64,000 nt of DNA from Lautropia mirabilis (GTDB lineage: Bacteria; Pseudomonadota; Gammaproteobacteria; Burkholderiales; Burkholderiaceae_E). The stretch covers positions 2,056,001 to 2,120,000 of the forward strand of contig NZ_LR134378.1 of the NCBI RefSeq assembly GCF_900637555.1, in the 5' to 3' direction. Both the position numbers and the translations under genes were made by a program. Shown piece after piece: positions 9,746 to 19,341 of this stretch. The notes beneath the pieces were generated by a model. That model was not told the DNA's origin. It saw only the letters and a list, made by a program, of their open reading frames with translations, and did not search any database. Each line of letters starts with the position of its first letter. Positions within the stretch are counted from its first letter, which is position 1.

Positions 9746-12013
9746 GTGCTGGCCGGCCTGGCCACCCTGGCGTGGTCGGCCCAGGCCCTGGCGTTCTCGC
9801 CGTTCGTCATCCGCGACATCCGCGTACAGGGCCTGCAGCGTACCGAAGCCGGTACCGTCTTCGGCTATCTGCCCATCCGCGTCGGCGACGAGTTCACGCC
9901 GGCGCGCGCCAGCGAGGCGATCAAGGCCCTCTACGCCACCGGCTTCTTCAAGGACGTGCAGCTCGCGCGTGACGGCGAGGTGCTGGTGGTACGGGTGGAG
10001 GAACGCCCGGCCATTGCCTCCGTCGACGTGAGCGGTTCGCGCGAGTTCGATGCCGAGGCGCTGAAGAAGGCCATGCGCCAGGCCGGTCTGGCCGAGGCAC
10101 GCATCTTCGACCGCTCGGTGCTGGATCGGGCCGAGCAGGAGATCCGCCGTCAGTACCTGTCGCGCGGCAAGTATTCGGTCAAGATCACCTCGGCCGTCAC
10201 GCCGCTGGCCCGCAACCGGGTGGCGGTGTCGCTGGCCATCGACGAGGGTGCCAGCGCCCGCATTGCCCAGATCCGCATCCTGGGCAACAAGGTGTTCAAG
10301 GAATCCGAGCTGCTCGACCAGATCAAGCTCACCACGCCCAACTGGCTGTCCTGGTACACCAAGACCGACCAGTATTCGCGCGAGAAGCTGGCCGGCGACC
10401 TGGAGACGCTGCGTTCGTTCTACCTGAACCGCGGCTATCTGGAGTTCGGGATCGAGTCCACGCAGGTCTCCATCGACCCGGACCGCGAGAAGGTCTACGT
10501 CACGCTCACCATCCGGGAAGGCGAGCGCTACAAGGTCCGCGACCTCAAGTTCGGCGGCAACACCTTGGGGCGCGAGGAGCAGTTCCGCAAGGCGCTGGCG
10601 CTGAGGCCGGGTGACACCTTCTCGGGCGAGAAGCTTACCCAGAGCGAGAAGAAGATCACCGACGACCTGGGGGCCATCGGCTACGCCTTTGCCAGCGTCA
10701 ACCCGGTGCCCACCATCGACCGGGAGAAGCGCGAGGTCGACTACACGCTGAACATCGACCCGGGCCGACGTGCCTACGTGCGGCGCATCACCATTGCCGG
10801 CAACCAGCGCACCCGTGACGAGGTCATCCGCCGCGAGCTGCGCCAGTTCGAGGGGGCCTGGTTCGATTCCGACAAGATTGCGCTTTCGCGTGACCGGGTC
10901 GAGCGTCTGGGCTACTTCCAGGACGTGCAGATCTCCAATGTGCCGGTGCCGGGCGTGCCGGACCAGGTGGATCTGCTGGTGAAGGTCACCGAACGCCCCA
11001 CCGGCAACATGACCTTCGGTGCCGGCTACTCCACGACCGACAAGCTGCTCCTGCAGGTGGCGCTGAACGAGCCCAACTTCCTGGGGACCGGCAACACCTT
11101 CGGCGTCGAAGTCAACACCGGCCAGACCCAGCGCACTGCCTCGGTTTCCTATGTGGACCCGTACTTCACCAACGATGGCGTGAGCCTGGGAGCCGATCTT
11201 TACTCCCGCACCTTCAATGCCTCCAACTCGGGCCTGGGCGACTACCGCATCCGCTCCTCGGGCGCGGGCCTGCGGCTGGGCATCCCGTACACCGAGCTGG
11301 ACCGCCTCAGCTTCGGCCTCGTCTTCGAGCAGAACCAGATCAAGCCGGGCACCACGGGGCTGCCGCAGCGCTACATCGACTACGTGAACCAGTTCGGCAC
11401 CACCAGCGATGCGTGGCTGCTCACCTTCGGCTGGTCGCGTGACTCGCGTGACAGCGGCTACATGCCCACGCGCGGCCGACTGCAGCGCTTCAATTTCGAC
11501 GTGACCTTCCCGGGGCAGGATCTGTCCTACTACCGGGCCACCTACCAGCATGCCTGGTACATCCCCGTCACGAAGGACTACACCTGGCTGCTGTCCGCTG
11601 ACCTCGGCTATGGCCGCGGCTTCGGGGGCAAGCCCTATCCGGTGTTCAAGAACTTCTACGCCGGCGGCATCGGCTCGGTGCGGGGCTTCGGCTCCAACAG
11701 CCTGGGCCCGCGCGACGTGAAGGACAACAGCGCGCTGGGGGGCAACGCCTCGTTCGTGGCCAGCACCGAGCTGCTCTTCCCGCTGCCGGGCACCGGCAAC
11801 GACAAGACGGTGCGTGCCTTCCTGTTCGCCGATGCGGGCAACGTCTTCGACAATCACTATGATTTCGGCGATCTGCGCTATTCGGCCGGTATCGGCATCA
11901 GCTGGTTCGCGCCCATCGGGGCTGACATCAAGCTGTCGTTGGGCTACCCGCTCAAGCGCAAGCCCGGTGACGATACCCAGCGCGTGCAGTTCCAGCTCGG
12001 CACCTCGTTCTGA
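9746..12013 (+). CDS. bamA: Outer-membrane protein assembly factor BamA
   Basis: A protein of about 755-771 residues forming the core of the BAM complex that inserts beta-barrels into the outer membrane. After the signal peptide (ending near AQALA) the mature part begins FSPFVIRDIRVQGLQRTEAG, followed by five POTRA repeats, then the barrel with SVRGFGSNSLGPRD, the VRGF motif of loop 6, and a C-terminal phenylalanine (QFQLGTSF). The start is uncertain. GTG 9746 gives a signal peptide with no positive charge and no ribosome-binding site. The frame is open back to 9647 with no other ATG, GTG or TTG. A good GAGGA at 9686-9690 sits 7 nt before an ATC at 9698 that would give the charged start (M)KHAIFPPW. 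Confidence 0.95.
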   Translation: MLAGLATLAWSAQALAFSPFVIRDIRVQGLQRTEAGTVFGYLPIRVGDEFTPARASEAIKALYATGFFKDVQLARDGEVLVVRVEERPAIASVDVSGSREFDAEALKKAMRQAGLAEARIFDRSVLDRAEQEIRRQYLSRGKYSVKITSAVTPLARNRVAVSLAIDEGASARIAQIRILGNKVFKESELLDQIKLTTPNWLSWYTKTDQYSREKLAGDLETLRSFYLNRGYLEFGIESTQVSIDPDREKVYVTLTIREGERYKVRDLKFGGNTLGREEQFRKALALRPGDTFSGEKLTQSEKKITDDLGAIGYAFASVNPVPTIDREKREVDYTLNIDPGRRAYVRRITIAGNQRTRDEVIRRELRQFEGAWFDSDKIALSRDRVERLGYFQDVQISNVPVPGVPDQVDLLVKVTERPTGNMTFGAGYSTTDKLLLQVALNEPNFLGTGNTFGVEVNTGQTQRTASVSYVDPYFTNDGVSLGADLYSRTFNASNSGLGDYRIRSSGAGLRLGIPYTELDRLSFGLVFEQNQIKPGTTGLPQRYIDYVNQFGTTSDAWLLTFGWSRDSRDSGYMPTRGRLQRFNFDVTFPGQDLSYYRATYQHAWYIPVTKDYTWLLSADLGYGRGFGGKPYPVFKNFYAGGIGSVRGFGSNSLGPRDVKDNSALGGNASFVASTELLFPLPGTGNDKTVRAFLFADAGNVFDNHYDFGDLRYSAGIGISWFAPIGADIKLSLGYPLKRKPGDDTQRVQFQLGTSF

Positions 12014-12032
12014 CGAGGCTGCAACCGGCGGC

Positions 12033-12060
12033 GTGCCCCGGCCCTTGACGGGGCGGGCAC
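12033..12060 (+). terminator. Hairpin after bamA
   Basis: Nested stem GTGCCC-cg-GCCC / GGGC-GGGCAC with a 6-nt loop (ttgacg), 20 bp after the bamA stop. There is no T tract. It could reduce read-through or stabilise the 3' end of the bamA message; skp follows 165 bp later. Confidence 0.35.
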
Positions 12061-12225
12061 CCGTCGGGCAGGCACGGCGCCATGCGCCCGGCATTGCGCA
12101 TGCAGTTTGCCGAAGTGTGCAAGAATCACCCGTCGAGTGTCCGGGTGCCCGGCCACGGCACAGGTCCTTCCCGTGCCCACAGGCCCCGCGCCCTCCCATC
12201 GAACCCAAACCGAGTTTTTCTACCC

Positions 12226-12774
12226 ATGACCTTTTCCATCCCGAAGACCCCCCGCTTTTCTACGCTTCACCGGGCCGCGCTGGCCTGCGCGCTGACGGTC
12301 GGCCTGGCTTCCGTGGCCGGACCGGCCATGGCCCAGACCAGCCCCCGCATCGGCTTCGTCAGCACCGAGCGCATCATGCGTGACTCGGCGCCGGCCAAGG
12401 CCGCCCAGGCCAAGATCGAGAAGGACTTCTCGCGCCGCGACAAGGAGATCCAGGATCTCGGCGCCCGCCTGCGTACCGCCTCCGAGCACTTCGAGAAGGA
12501 GAGCGCGGTCATGTCCGACAGCGACCGTGCCCGTCGCCAGCGTGAGCTCTCCGACATGGATCGGGACTTCCAGCGTCGCCAGCGCGAGTTCCGCGAGGAC
12601 CTGAACCAGCGCCGCAACGAAGAGCTGACCGCCGTGCTGGACAAGGCCAACCGGGCCATCAAGACCATCGCCGAGCGCGACAAGTTCGACCTGATCCTGC
12701 AGGACGCCGTCTACGTGAGTCCCAAGCTGGACATCACCGACAGCGTGATCAAGCAGCTCAACGCCGGTCGCTGA
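12226..12774 (+). CDS. skp: Periplasmic chaperone Skp/OmpH
   Basis: A 182-residue secreted chaperone that escorts unfolded outer-membrane proteins to BamA. The signal peptide covers about 36 residues (Ala-rich, ending PAMAQT). The mature protein starts SPRIGFVSTERIMRDS, the usual OmpH start, and continues as a long charged coiled coil (residues about 55-140, very rich in Arg, Glu and Asp), ending with VYVSPKLDITDSVIKQL. ATG 12226 is chosen because it gives a normal signal peptide. Located between bamA and lpxD as expected. Confidence 0.96.
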   Translation: MTFSIPKTPRFSTLHRAALACALTVGLASVAGPAMAQTSPRIGFVSTERIMRDSAPAKAAQAKIEKDFSRRDKEIQDLGARLRTASEHFEKESAVMSDSDRARRQRELSDMDRDFQRRQREFREDLNQRRNEELTAVLDKANRAIKTIAERDKFDLILQDAVYVSPKLDITDSVIKQLNAGR

Positions 12775-12971
12775 TCCGTCATGCCCCAGGGCTGGCCGCC
12801 TCTTGAGCGGGCGGTCCTGGCCTGACCGGCCGGCCGGGTGTGATGCACCTGGCCACCCCGCGTCACGGCGTCCTGTGGCGCGGTCCGTTCCGTCTGCGCG
12901 AAGGCAGGCGGACGTACCATTCCGGAGGGTCCGGCCGGACCCTCCAGCATCTCGGGAGAGCAGAGCACCTC

Positions 12972-14087
12972 ATGAAACGGAACCTTCAGACCCCGGTATC
13001 CCTGGCGGAGATCGCCCAGGTCCTGGGCGCCGAACTGCGTGGCGATCCGTCCGTGACGGTACGTCGCCTGGCCAGCCTTAGGAAGGCCGATACCGAGAGC
13101 ATCAGTTTCCTGGTGCGGCCCCAGCAGCGTGAGGCCGCCCATGCCAGTCATGCCGTAGCCTACATCGTCTCGCCGCGCCTGGTCGATGATCTGCCGGCCG
13201 ACGCCAACCTGCTGATCGATCCCGACCCCTACGGGGCCTATGCGCGCCTGGCGCAGTGGTTCGACGCCCGCGTCAATCCCCGGCCCGTTGCCGGCATCGC
13301 CGAGGGTGCCCATGTCCATCCGGATGCCCGAGTGGCCGCCAGCGCCGTCATCGAGCCCGGTGCCGTCATCGGTGCCGGTGCCGTGGTGGGCGAGGGCGCC
13401 TGGATCGGCGCCAACACCGTACTGGGGGCTGGCGCCTCGGTGGGTGCACGCACCCGGCTGCATGCCAACATCACGCTGGGCGACGACTGCAGCGTGGGCG
13501 AAGATTCCCTGATCCATTCGGGGGCCGTCATCGGCGCCGACGGCTTCGGGTTTGCGCCGAAGAAGGGCGGCGGCTGGACCAAGATTCCCCAGCTGGGGGC
13601 GGTCGTCATCGGCAATCGTGTGGAGATCGGGGCCTGCACCTGCATCGACCGTGGCGCGCTTGACGACACCGTCATCGAAGATGGCTGCAAGATCGATAAT
13701 CTCGTGCAAATCGCCCATAATGTCCGGATCGGAGCAGATACGGCCATTGCGGCCTGCGCCGGCATCGCGGGCAGCGCGGTCATCGGCAAGCGGGTCCAGA
13801 TCGGCGGAGCATCCGGCATCTTTGGCCACATCAGCATCTGCGACGATGCCGTGGTCTCGACGATGACCCTGATCTCCAAGTCCATCACCAAGCCTGCCTT
13901 CTACAGCGGCATCTTCCCGTCCATGGAAAATGCCGACTGGGAGCGGGCGGCGGCAGTGGTGCGGCAGCTGCCCGACATGCGCCGGCGCCTGCGTCGGCTG
14001 GAGCAGCAGGTCCAGACTGCTCACGCAGGCACGGATGCCCCGGCGACGGCAGAAGGTGGCACCCGCAACGACGATGCCGTCCAATGA
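12972..14087 (+). CDS. lpxD: UDP-3-O-(3-hydroxyacyl)glucosamine N-acyltransferase LpxD
   Basis: A 371-residue acyltransferase for the third step of lipid A synthesis. It has an N-terminal uridine-binding domain (residues 1-105), then many hexapeptide repeats of the left-handed beta helix (about 110-320), with the catalytic histidine H249 in [11 protein letters not shown] and the conserved [22 protein letters not shown]-terminal helix with many Arg residues and a disordered tail follow. ATG 12972 matches the family start ([15 protein letters not shown]). Confidence 0.98.
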   Translation: MKRNLQTPVSLAEIAQVLGAELRGDPSVTVRRLASLRKADTESISFLVRPQQREAAHASHAVAYIVSPRLVDDLPADANLLIDPDPYGAYARLAQWFDARVNPRPVAGIAEGAHVHPDARVAASAVIEPGAVIGAGAVVGEGAWIGANTVLGAGASVGARTRLHANITLGDDCSVGEDSLIHSGAVIGADGFGFAPKKGGGWTKIPQLGAVVIGNRVEIGACTCIDRGALDDTVIEDGCKIDNLVQIAHNVRIGADTAIAACAGIAGSAVIGKRVQIGGASGIFGHISICDDAVVSTMTLISKSITKPAFYSGIFPSMENADWERAAAVVRQLPDMRRRLRRLEQQVQTAHAGTDAPATAEGGTRNDDAVQ

Positions 14088-14117
14088 AGAAAGAAGCAGC
14101 CAGAGAATTGTCCAAGC

Positions 14118-14630
14118 ATGAGTGAAAATCAGCCGGCGATCGATATTTCGGAAATCCTTCGCTACTTGCCGCACCGTTACCCGTTCCTGCTCATCGACCG
14201 GGTCACCGAGATCGTCCACGACGAGCGCATCCTCGCCATCAAGAACGTCACCATCAACGAGCACTTCTTCCAGGGCCACTTCCCGCACCTGCCGGTCATG
14301 CCGGGTGTCCTGGTGCTGGAAGCCATGGCGCAGGCCGCCGGCATCCTGTCCTTTGCCAGCATGGGACGCTATGCCGACTCCAACTCGGTCTACTACTTCG
14401 CCGGCATCGACGAGGCACGCTTCAAGCGCCCGGTCAGCCCTGGCGACCAGCTCGTGCTGGACGTGCGCATCGCTCGCAAGTCGCGCCTGGTCTGGAAGTT
14501 CCATGGCGTGGCCACGGTCGACGGCCAGAAGGTGGCCGAGGCTGACCTGATGTGCGCCCTGCGGGAAATCAGCCAGGAGGCCGCCGGCGAGCCCCCCCTG
14601 GCCGGCAAGGTCGGTACCAGCAAGGCCTGA
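14118..14630 (+). CDS. fabZ: 3-hydroxyacyl-[acyl-carrier-protein] dehydratase FabZ
   Basis: A 170-residue hot-dog-fold enzyme that dehydrates 3-hydroxyacyl-ACP in fatty-acid elongation. The catalytic pair is visible: H54 in EHFFQGHFP and E68 in [14 protein letters not shown]. The C-terminal 20 residues after REISQEAAG form a short extra tail. The gene sits between lpxD and lpxA, which draw on the same 3-hydroxyacyl-ACP pool, so linkage balances fatty-acid and lipid A synthesis. Confidence 0.98.
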   Translation: MSENQPAIDISEILRYLPHRYPFLLIDRVTEIVHDERILAIKNVTINEHFFQGHFPHLPVMPGVLVLEAMAQAAGILSFASMGRYADSNSVYYFAGIDEARFKRPVSPGDQLVLDVRIARKSRLVWKFHGVATVDGQKVAEADLMCALREISQEAAGEPPLAGKVGTSKA

Positions 14631-14634
14631 CCGC

Positions 14635-15429
14635 ATGGTGCAGCCCCTGATCCATCCCACCGCCGTCATCGACCCTGCTGCCGAGCTGGACAGCAGCGTC
14701 GAGGTCGGCCCCTATGCCGTCATCGGGCCGCACGTGCGCATCGGCGCCGGCTGCAAGGTGGGTGCGCACGTCGTGCTCGAAGGCCCCACCATGCTGGGCG
14801 AGAACAACCGCCTGTATCCCTTCTGCTCCGTCGGCGCCGCGCCGCAGGACAAGAAGTACGCGGGTGAGGACACCGCACTCGAGATCGGCAACGGCAACAC
14901 CATCCGCGAGTGCGTCACCATCAACCGGGGCACCGTGCAGGACGGCGGCACCACCCGGGTCGGTGACGACAACTGGATCATGGCCTATGTCCACATCGCG
15001 CATGACTGCGTGGTGGGCAACCACACCATCTTCGCCAACACCACCAACCTGGCGGGCCACGTCCACATTGGTGACTGGGTCATCCTGGGCGGCAACTCGC
15101 AGGTTCACCAGTTCTGCAAGATCGGGGCGCATGCCATGACCGGCACCGGTTCCATCGTGCTGCAGGACATCCCGCCCTATGTCATGGCCTCCGGCAACCC
15201 GCTGGCTACCCATGGCATCAACAGCGAGGGCCTGCGTCGCCGCGGCTTCGCGCCGGAAGAGATCACCCTCATCCGCCGCGCCTACAAGACGCTCTATCGG
15301 CAGGGGCTCACGCTGGCCGAGGCCCGCGAGGCGCTGCAGGCCCAGGCCGCCACCGACGCCACCCACGAGAAGTGCCTGGGTCCGCTGGTGCGCTTCCTGG
15401 GCGACGCCACCCGCGGCATCGCCCGCTGA
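14635..15429 (+). CDS. lpxA: UDP-N-acetylglucosamine O-acyltransferase LpxA
   Basis: A 264-residue trimeric acyltransferase catalysing the first step of lipid A synthesis. The left-handed beta-helix hexapeptides run from residue 5 to about 190 (VGPYAVIGPHVRIGAGCKVG, GDDNWIMAYVHIAHDC with the catalytic His, FANTTNLAGHVHIGDW). The C-terminal helical domain begins around GINSEGLRRRGFAPEEI. Only 4 bp separate it from fabZ, indicating translational coupling. Confidence 0.98.
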   Translation: MVQPLIHPTAVIDPAAELDSSVEVGPYAVIGPHVRIGAGCKVGAHVVLEGPTMLGENNRLYPFCSVGAAPQDKKYAGEDTALEIGNGNTIRECVTINRGTVQDGGTTRVGDDNWIMAYVHIAHDCVVGNHTIFANTTNLAGHVHIGDWVILGGNSQVHQFCKIGAHAMTGTGSIVLQDIPPYVMASGNPLATHGINSEGLRRRGFAPEEITLIRRAYKTLYRQGLTLAEAREALQAQAATDATHEKCLGPLVRFLGDATRGIAR

Positions 15430-15437
15430 GCCGCGCC

Positions 15438-16685
15438 ATGGCCACGCCCCGCATCGGCATGGTGGCCGGCGAGGCCTCCGGCGACCTGCTGGCGGCTTCG
15501 GTGCTGGCCTGCTGGCGCGGGCAGGGCGCTTCTAGCGCCACGCTTTCCGCCGGCCAGCCTGACGACGCAGCCGTGTCGTCCGGGGCAGGGGACGCGCTTT
15601 CGCATCCTCCATCATCCGGCTCGGACCGCATGGTCTGCGCCGGCATTGGCGGTCCGCGCATGCAGGCCGAGGGTTTCGAGGCCTGGTGGCCTTCCGAATG
15701 GCTGGCCGTCCATGGCTACGCCGAAGCCTTCAAGGCGTTGCCGCGCCTGCTGTGGGTACGCCGCCAGCTCCGCCAGCGGCTGCTGAACTGGCCTGCCCAG
15801 GCCTTCGTCGGCGTGGATGCCCCGGACTTCAACCTGGGACTGGAAGCCCGACTGCGGGCTGCCGGCGTGCGCACCTATCATTTTGTCAGTCCCTCCATCT
15901 GGGCCTGGCGCCGTGAGCGCATCGAGAAGATCCGCCAGGCGGTGGATCACATGCTGCTGGTCTTTCCCTTCGAGGAAGCCATCTATCGCGAGGCCGGCAT
16001 CCCCGCCACCTACTGCGGCCATCCACTGGCTGACCAGATTCCCTTCGAGCCTGATCAGGCCGCTGCCCGCCAGGCGCTGGGGCTGCCGGCACAGGGTACC
16101 GTCATCGCGCTGATGCCCGGTAGCCGCCGTGCCGAGGTCGAGCACCTGGCGCCCACCTTCCTGGCCGCCGCCGCGCTGATGCACCAGCAGCATCCTGACT
16201 GGCACTTCATCCTGCCCGCCGCCGGCGAGGCCCGCTTGGCCCAGCTGCGTGCGCTCATCGATACCGATCCCGCCTGGCGCACCTTGCCGTTGCAGCTGCT
16301 ATCTGGCCAGTCGCACACCGCGCTGGCGGCCTGCGACCAGACGCTGATCGCCAGCGGTACCGCCACGCTGGAAGCCGCGCTCTTCAAGCGTCCGATGGTC
16401 ATCGCCTACCGGCTGGCCCCGCTGTCCTACCGGATGATGAAGAACAAGGCCTATCAGCCCTGGTTCGGCCTGCCCAACATCCTGGCGGGCGAGTTCCTGG
16501 TGCCCGAGTTCATCCAGGATGCCGCCACACCCCAGGCGCTGGCCGAGGCCATGGTCCGGCAGCACGACGATGCCGGCGGGCGTGAGCGCCTGGTGGCCCG
16601 CTTTGCCGAGATGCACCACGTGCTGGCCCAGGGCTGTGCCCGTCGCGTGGCCGAAACCGTGCTCGATGACCTGTCCCGCGCCTGA
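15438..16685 (+). CDS. lpxB: Lipid A disaccharide synthase LpxB
   Basis: A 415-residue GT-B glycosyltransferase (family GT19) that joins UDP-diacylglucosamine and lipid X. Key segments are [13 protein letters not shown] at the N-terminus, [46 protein letters not shown] and [15 protein letters not shown]. coli LpxB has 382 residues; the excess is a Ser/Ala/Pro/Gly-rich insertion at residues about 29-63, between the first helix and the IGGPRM strand. It is 9 bp downstream of lpxA. Confidence 0.97.
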   Translation: MATPRIGMVAGEASGDLLAASVLACWRGQGASSATLSAGQPDDAAVSSGAGDALSHPPSSGSDRMVCAGIGGPRMQAEGFEAWWPSEWLAVHGYAEAFKALPRLLWVRRQLRQRLLNWPAQAFVGVDAPDFNLGLEARLRAAGVRTYHFVSPSIWAWRRERIEKIRQAVDHMLLVFPFEEAIYREAGIPATYCGHPLADQIPFEPDQAAARQALGLPAQGTVIALMPGSRRAEVEHLAPTFLAAAALMHQQHPDWHFILPAAGEARLAQLRALIDTDPAWRTLPLQLLSGQSHTALAACDQTLIASGTATLEAALFKRPMVIAYRLAPLSYRMMKNKAYQPWFGLPNILAGEFLVPEFIQDAATPQALAEAMVRQHDDAGGRERLVARFAEMHHVLAQGCARRVAETVLDDLSRA

Positions 16686-16707
16686 AGGGCCCCAAGCGCA
16701 CCGAACC

Positions 16708-17307
16708 ATGACTGCCGACCTGCCATTCACTGCCGATCCCTCCATCGCCGGCGTCGATGAAGCCGGCCGGGGGCCGCTGGCCGGCCCGGTCGTGGCGGCG
16801 GCCGTCATCCTCTCGCCCGATCATCCCATTGAGGGCCTGCGGGACTCGAAGAAGCTCAGCGCCCGCCGCCGGGAAACCTTGGCCAACGAGATCCGGGAGA
16901 AGGCCCTCGCGTTTGCGGTGGCCAGTGCCAGCGTCGAAGAGATCGACCGCCTCAACATCCTGCATGCCACCCTGCTGGCCATGACCCGCGCCATCCAGGG
17001 CCTGCAACCCCAGCCCCTTCATGTCCGCATTGACGGCAACCGCGCTCCCAAGCTGGAAGGTCTGCGTGTCGAGACCGTCATCGGCGGTGATGACCAGGAC
17101 CCGGCCATTGCTGCGGCCTCCATTCTGGCGAAGACTGTCCGCGACCACCTGATGCTGCAGTATGCCGAGCAGTTTCCTGCCTACGGCTTCGAGCGGCACA
17201 TGGGTTATGGCACGGCCGTGCACATGGCGGCCCTGCGCGAGCATGGCCCCTGCGAGATCCATCGCCGCAGCTTTGCCCCCGTGGCCCGCGTGCTGGCCGG
17301 TCACTGA
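16708..17307 (+). CDS. rnhB: Ribonuclease HII
   Basis: A 199-residue endonuclease that cuts RNA in RNA:DNA hybrids and removes misincorporated ribonucleotides. The active site is visible: [16 protein letters not shown] supplies two acidic residues, and further acids lie in VRIDGN and [18 protein letters not shown] 16708 matches the family start. It follows lpxB by 22 bp, the usual position in Proteobacteria (lpxB-rnhB). Confidence 0.97.
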   Translation: MTADLPFTADPSIAGVDEAGRGPLAGPVVAAAVILSPDHPIEGLRDSKKLSARRRETLANEIREKALAFAVASASVEEIDRLNILHATLLAMTRAIQGLQPQPLHVRIDGNRAPKLEGLRVETVIGGDDQDPAIAAASILAKTVRDHLMLQYAEQFPAYGFERHMGYGTAVHMAALREHGPCEIHRRSFAPVARVLAGH

Positions 17308-17321
17308 ACCCTCTGCCCATC

Positions 17322-18308
17322 ATGTCCGATCCCACTCCTTTGCTGGCGCACGCCCGCCAGGCGCTTCGCCACAGCCCCGTCGAGATCGAGTCCGCCGCCA
17401 ATCCGCGTCTGCGTCACCTGCGTGAGCTGCTCGAATCAGGCAGGGAGCGTCGTCGAAGCGGCCAGACCGTGCTGGAAGGCTGGCATCTGCTGGAATCCTG
17501 GCTGGCCGGTGGTCAGCCCGTCCTGCAACTGGTTCTGCCTCGGCGCACGTTCCAGCAGCTGGGGCAGGGCGGCGAACCGTCTTCCCCAGCCTCCCGCCGG
17601 GAACACGGTCGATCCCCGTCTGCCAACCCATGGCAGCGCGTGTCGCCGCAGCGGCAGCCGGGTGCACCCATCCCGTCCGGCAATGTCGCCAGCATGAACG
17701 GGAATCCCGAGATGGTTGCTCAGGCTGCACAGGCCAGCTGGCTGGTTCTGGACGACTGGCTGTTCGACCAGCTCGACATCATGCCGTCGCCGTCACCTTT
17801 GCTGGCCGTGGTCGAGACGCCCCGACCGGCGCTGCCGGCTTCCGCTCCGGACCACGATCTCGTCATCCTTGACCGCATCCAGGATCCGGGCAACGTCGGC
17901 ACCATCCTGCGCACGGCTGCCGCAGCGGGTATTCGCACCGTGCTCACCACGGCCGGCACGGCCGCCTGCTGGGCGCCCAAGGTGCTGCGCGCCGGCATGG
18001 GTGGACACTTCGTGCTGGAGATCCACGAGAACATCCCCCTCGAACAGCTGAAGGCGCAGGTCGGTGCGCTGCCCCTGGCCGGCACCGTCCTTCAGGACGG
18101 CCAGTCGCTCTACGCCAGCGACCTGCGCCAGCCGCTGGCCTGGGTCTTCGGCAACGAAGGCGAGGGCATCGATCCCGAGCTGCAAGCCCGGCTGGGCTGC
18201 CGGCTCACCATCCCGCAGGATCCCGGGGTCGAATCGCTCAACGTTGCCGCCAGCGCCGCCGTCTGCCTGTTCGAGCAGCGGCGCCAGCGGCTCGCCAGCG
18301 CGTCCTGA
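17322..18308 (+). CDS. TrmH/SpoU-family RNA 2'-O-methyltransferase
   Basis: A 328-residue SPOUT methyltransferase. It has an N-terminal substrate-binding domain (IESAANPRLRHLRELL, then VLEGWHLLESWL), followed by the knotted catalytic domain with the three SpoU motifs: LDRIQDPGNVGTILRTA, WVFGNEGEGID and IPQDPGVESLNVAASAAVCLFE. The RNA target (23S rRNA or tRNA) cannot be told from sequence. Between the two domains (residues about 84-130) lies a low-complexity Ser/Pro/Arg/Gln-rich insertion. It follows rnhB by 14 bp and ends the long rightward run. Confidence 0.92.
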   Translation: MSDPTPLLAHARQALRHSPVEIESAANPRLRHLRELLESGRERRRSGQTVLEGWHLLESWLAGGQPVLQLVLPRRTFQQLGQGGEPSSPASRREHGRSPSANPWQRVSPQRQPGAPIPSGNVASMNGNPEMVAQAAQASWLVLDDWLFDQLDIMPSPSPLLAVVETPRPALPASAPDHDLVILDRIQDPGNVGTILRTAAAAGIRTVLTTAGTAACWAPKVLRAGMGGHFVLEIHENIPLEQLKAQVGALPLAGTVLQDGQSLYASDLRQPLAWVFGNEGEGIDPELQARLGCRLTIPQDPGVESLNVAASAAVCLFEQRRQRLASAS

Positions 18309-18386
18309 CGGGCCCTGGCGTGGACACTGCCTGAGCGGCAGGGCCGGGAGAGGAGGGGGCGGGGTACCGACCGAGGGGGAGGGTCG

Positions 18387-18415
18387 AAAAAAGTCTGGCG
18401 GGCTTACTTCCCGCC
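18387..18415 (-). terminator. Intrinsic terminator of ppsR, overlapping its stop codon
   Basis: On the minus strand GGCGGG (18415-18410) and CCCGCC (18402-18397) form a GC-only stem around the TAA stop, followed after 4 nt by six T residues (18392-18387). Confidence 0.6.
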
Positions 18416-19255
18416 TTCGTCCAGCTGGATCACCGTCAGGATCGTCGCCGCGATCTCCTCGATCGACTTCGTGGTTGTCGACAGCATCGAGATGCCCTCA
18501 CGACGCATCATCGACTCCGCCTGACGCACCTCGTCACGGCAGTTCTCCAGCGCCGCATAGCGACTGTCGGGCCGGCGCTCGCTGCGGACCTCGTGCAGCC
18601 GTTCCGGCGAGATGGTCAGCCCGAACAGCTTGTGACGGAACTGATAGAGCACCTCCGGCAGCCGCATCCGCTCGAAGTCCTCGGGGATGAGGGGGTAGTT
18701 GGCCGCCTTGATGCCATGCTGGATGGACAGGTACAGGCTGGTGGGCGTCTTGCCGCAGCGCGACACCCCCACCAGGATCACGTCCGCCGTGCCCAGCTCC
18801 GCATGCTGCTGGCCGTCGTCGTGCGACAGCGAGAAGTTGATCGCGTCGATCCGGGCCTGGTACTCGTCCGGGCTCTTGATGCGGTGGAACTGGCCCACCC
18901 CGCGTGAGGCCTCACGCCCCAGCTCCGTCTCCAGGCTGGACACGAAGGTGCCGATCAGGTCCAGATAGCAGGCGTTGGCCGTCTGCACGATCCCGCTGAT
19001 GGACGGGATGGCCAGCGTCGAGAACACCAGCGGCCGGCGTCCGTCGTTCTGTGCGGCCAGGTTGATGCGCGCCACGGCTTCATGGGCCTTGGCCTCGCTG
19101 TCGATGAAGGGCAGGCGCACGTTGCGCGTCTTCAGGTCATCGAACTGGCTCAGTAGCGACATCGCCACGGTCTCGGAAGTGATGCCGGTCCCGTCGGAAA
19201 TGAAGTAGGCCGTCCGTTCATGGCCCTGGGGTGTGGAAGTTGGGTTGGCAGACAT
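18404..19255 (-). CDS. ppsR: PEP synthase regulatory protein (bifunctional kinase/pyrophosphorylase, DUF299)
   Basis: A 283-residue protein that inactivates PEP synthase by ADP-dependent threonine phosphorylation and reactivates it by phosphorolysis. Family features: N-terminal RTAYFISDGTGITSETV, and a P-loop-like GVSRCGKTPTSLYLS at about residues 155-170, followed by ANYPLIPED. I start at MSANPTSTPQ (19255); the frame runs 28 codons further but those are not family-like. It is divergent from ppsA with 86 bp between starts, the typical regulator/target pair. Confidence 0.96.
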   Translation of the reverse strand: MSANPTSTPQGHERTAYFISDGTGITSETVAMSLLSQFDDLKTRNVRLPFIDSEAKAHEAVARINLAAQNDGRRPLVFSTLAIPSISGIVQTANACYLDLIGTFVSSLETELGREASRGVGQFHRIKSPDEYQARIDAINFSLSHDDGQQHAELGTADVILVGVSRCGKTPTSLYLSIQHGIKAANYPLIPEDFERMRLPEVLYQFRHKLFGLTISPERLHEVRSERRPDSRYAALENCRDEVRQAESMMRREGISMLSTTTKSIEEIAATILTVIQLDEGGK

Positions 19256-19341
19256 GGAAGTGTGAACGAGGAAACACGCCGGAAATGGACTGGCCCTAGA
19301 ATATCGGACATCAGAATTTTCAACCATCCGGTACTTCAACC

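Noticed and set aside
9626-12208. 860-codon minus-strand open frame over bamA
   Set aside because: Exact antisense of bamA, whose POTRA and barrel sequence is unambiguous.
12711-14669. 652-codon minus-strand open frame over lpxD and fabZ
   Set aside because: Shadow frame; repeated Asp/Gly/Ala patterns mirror the hexapeptide repeats of LpxD.
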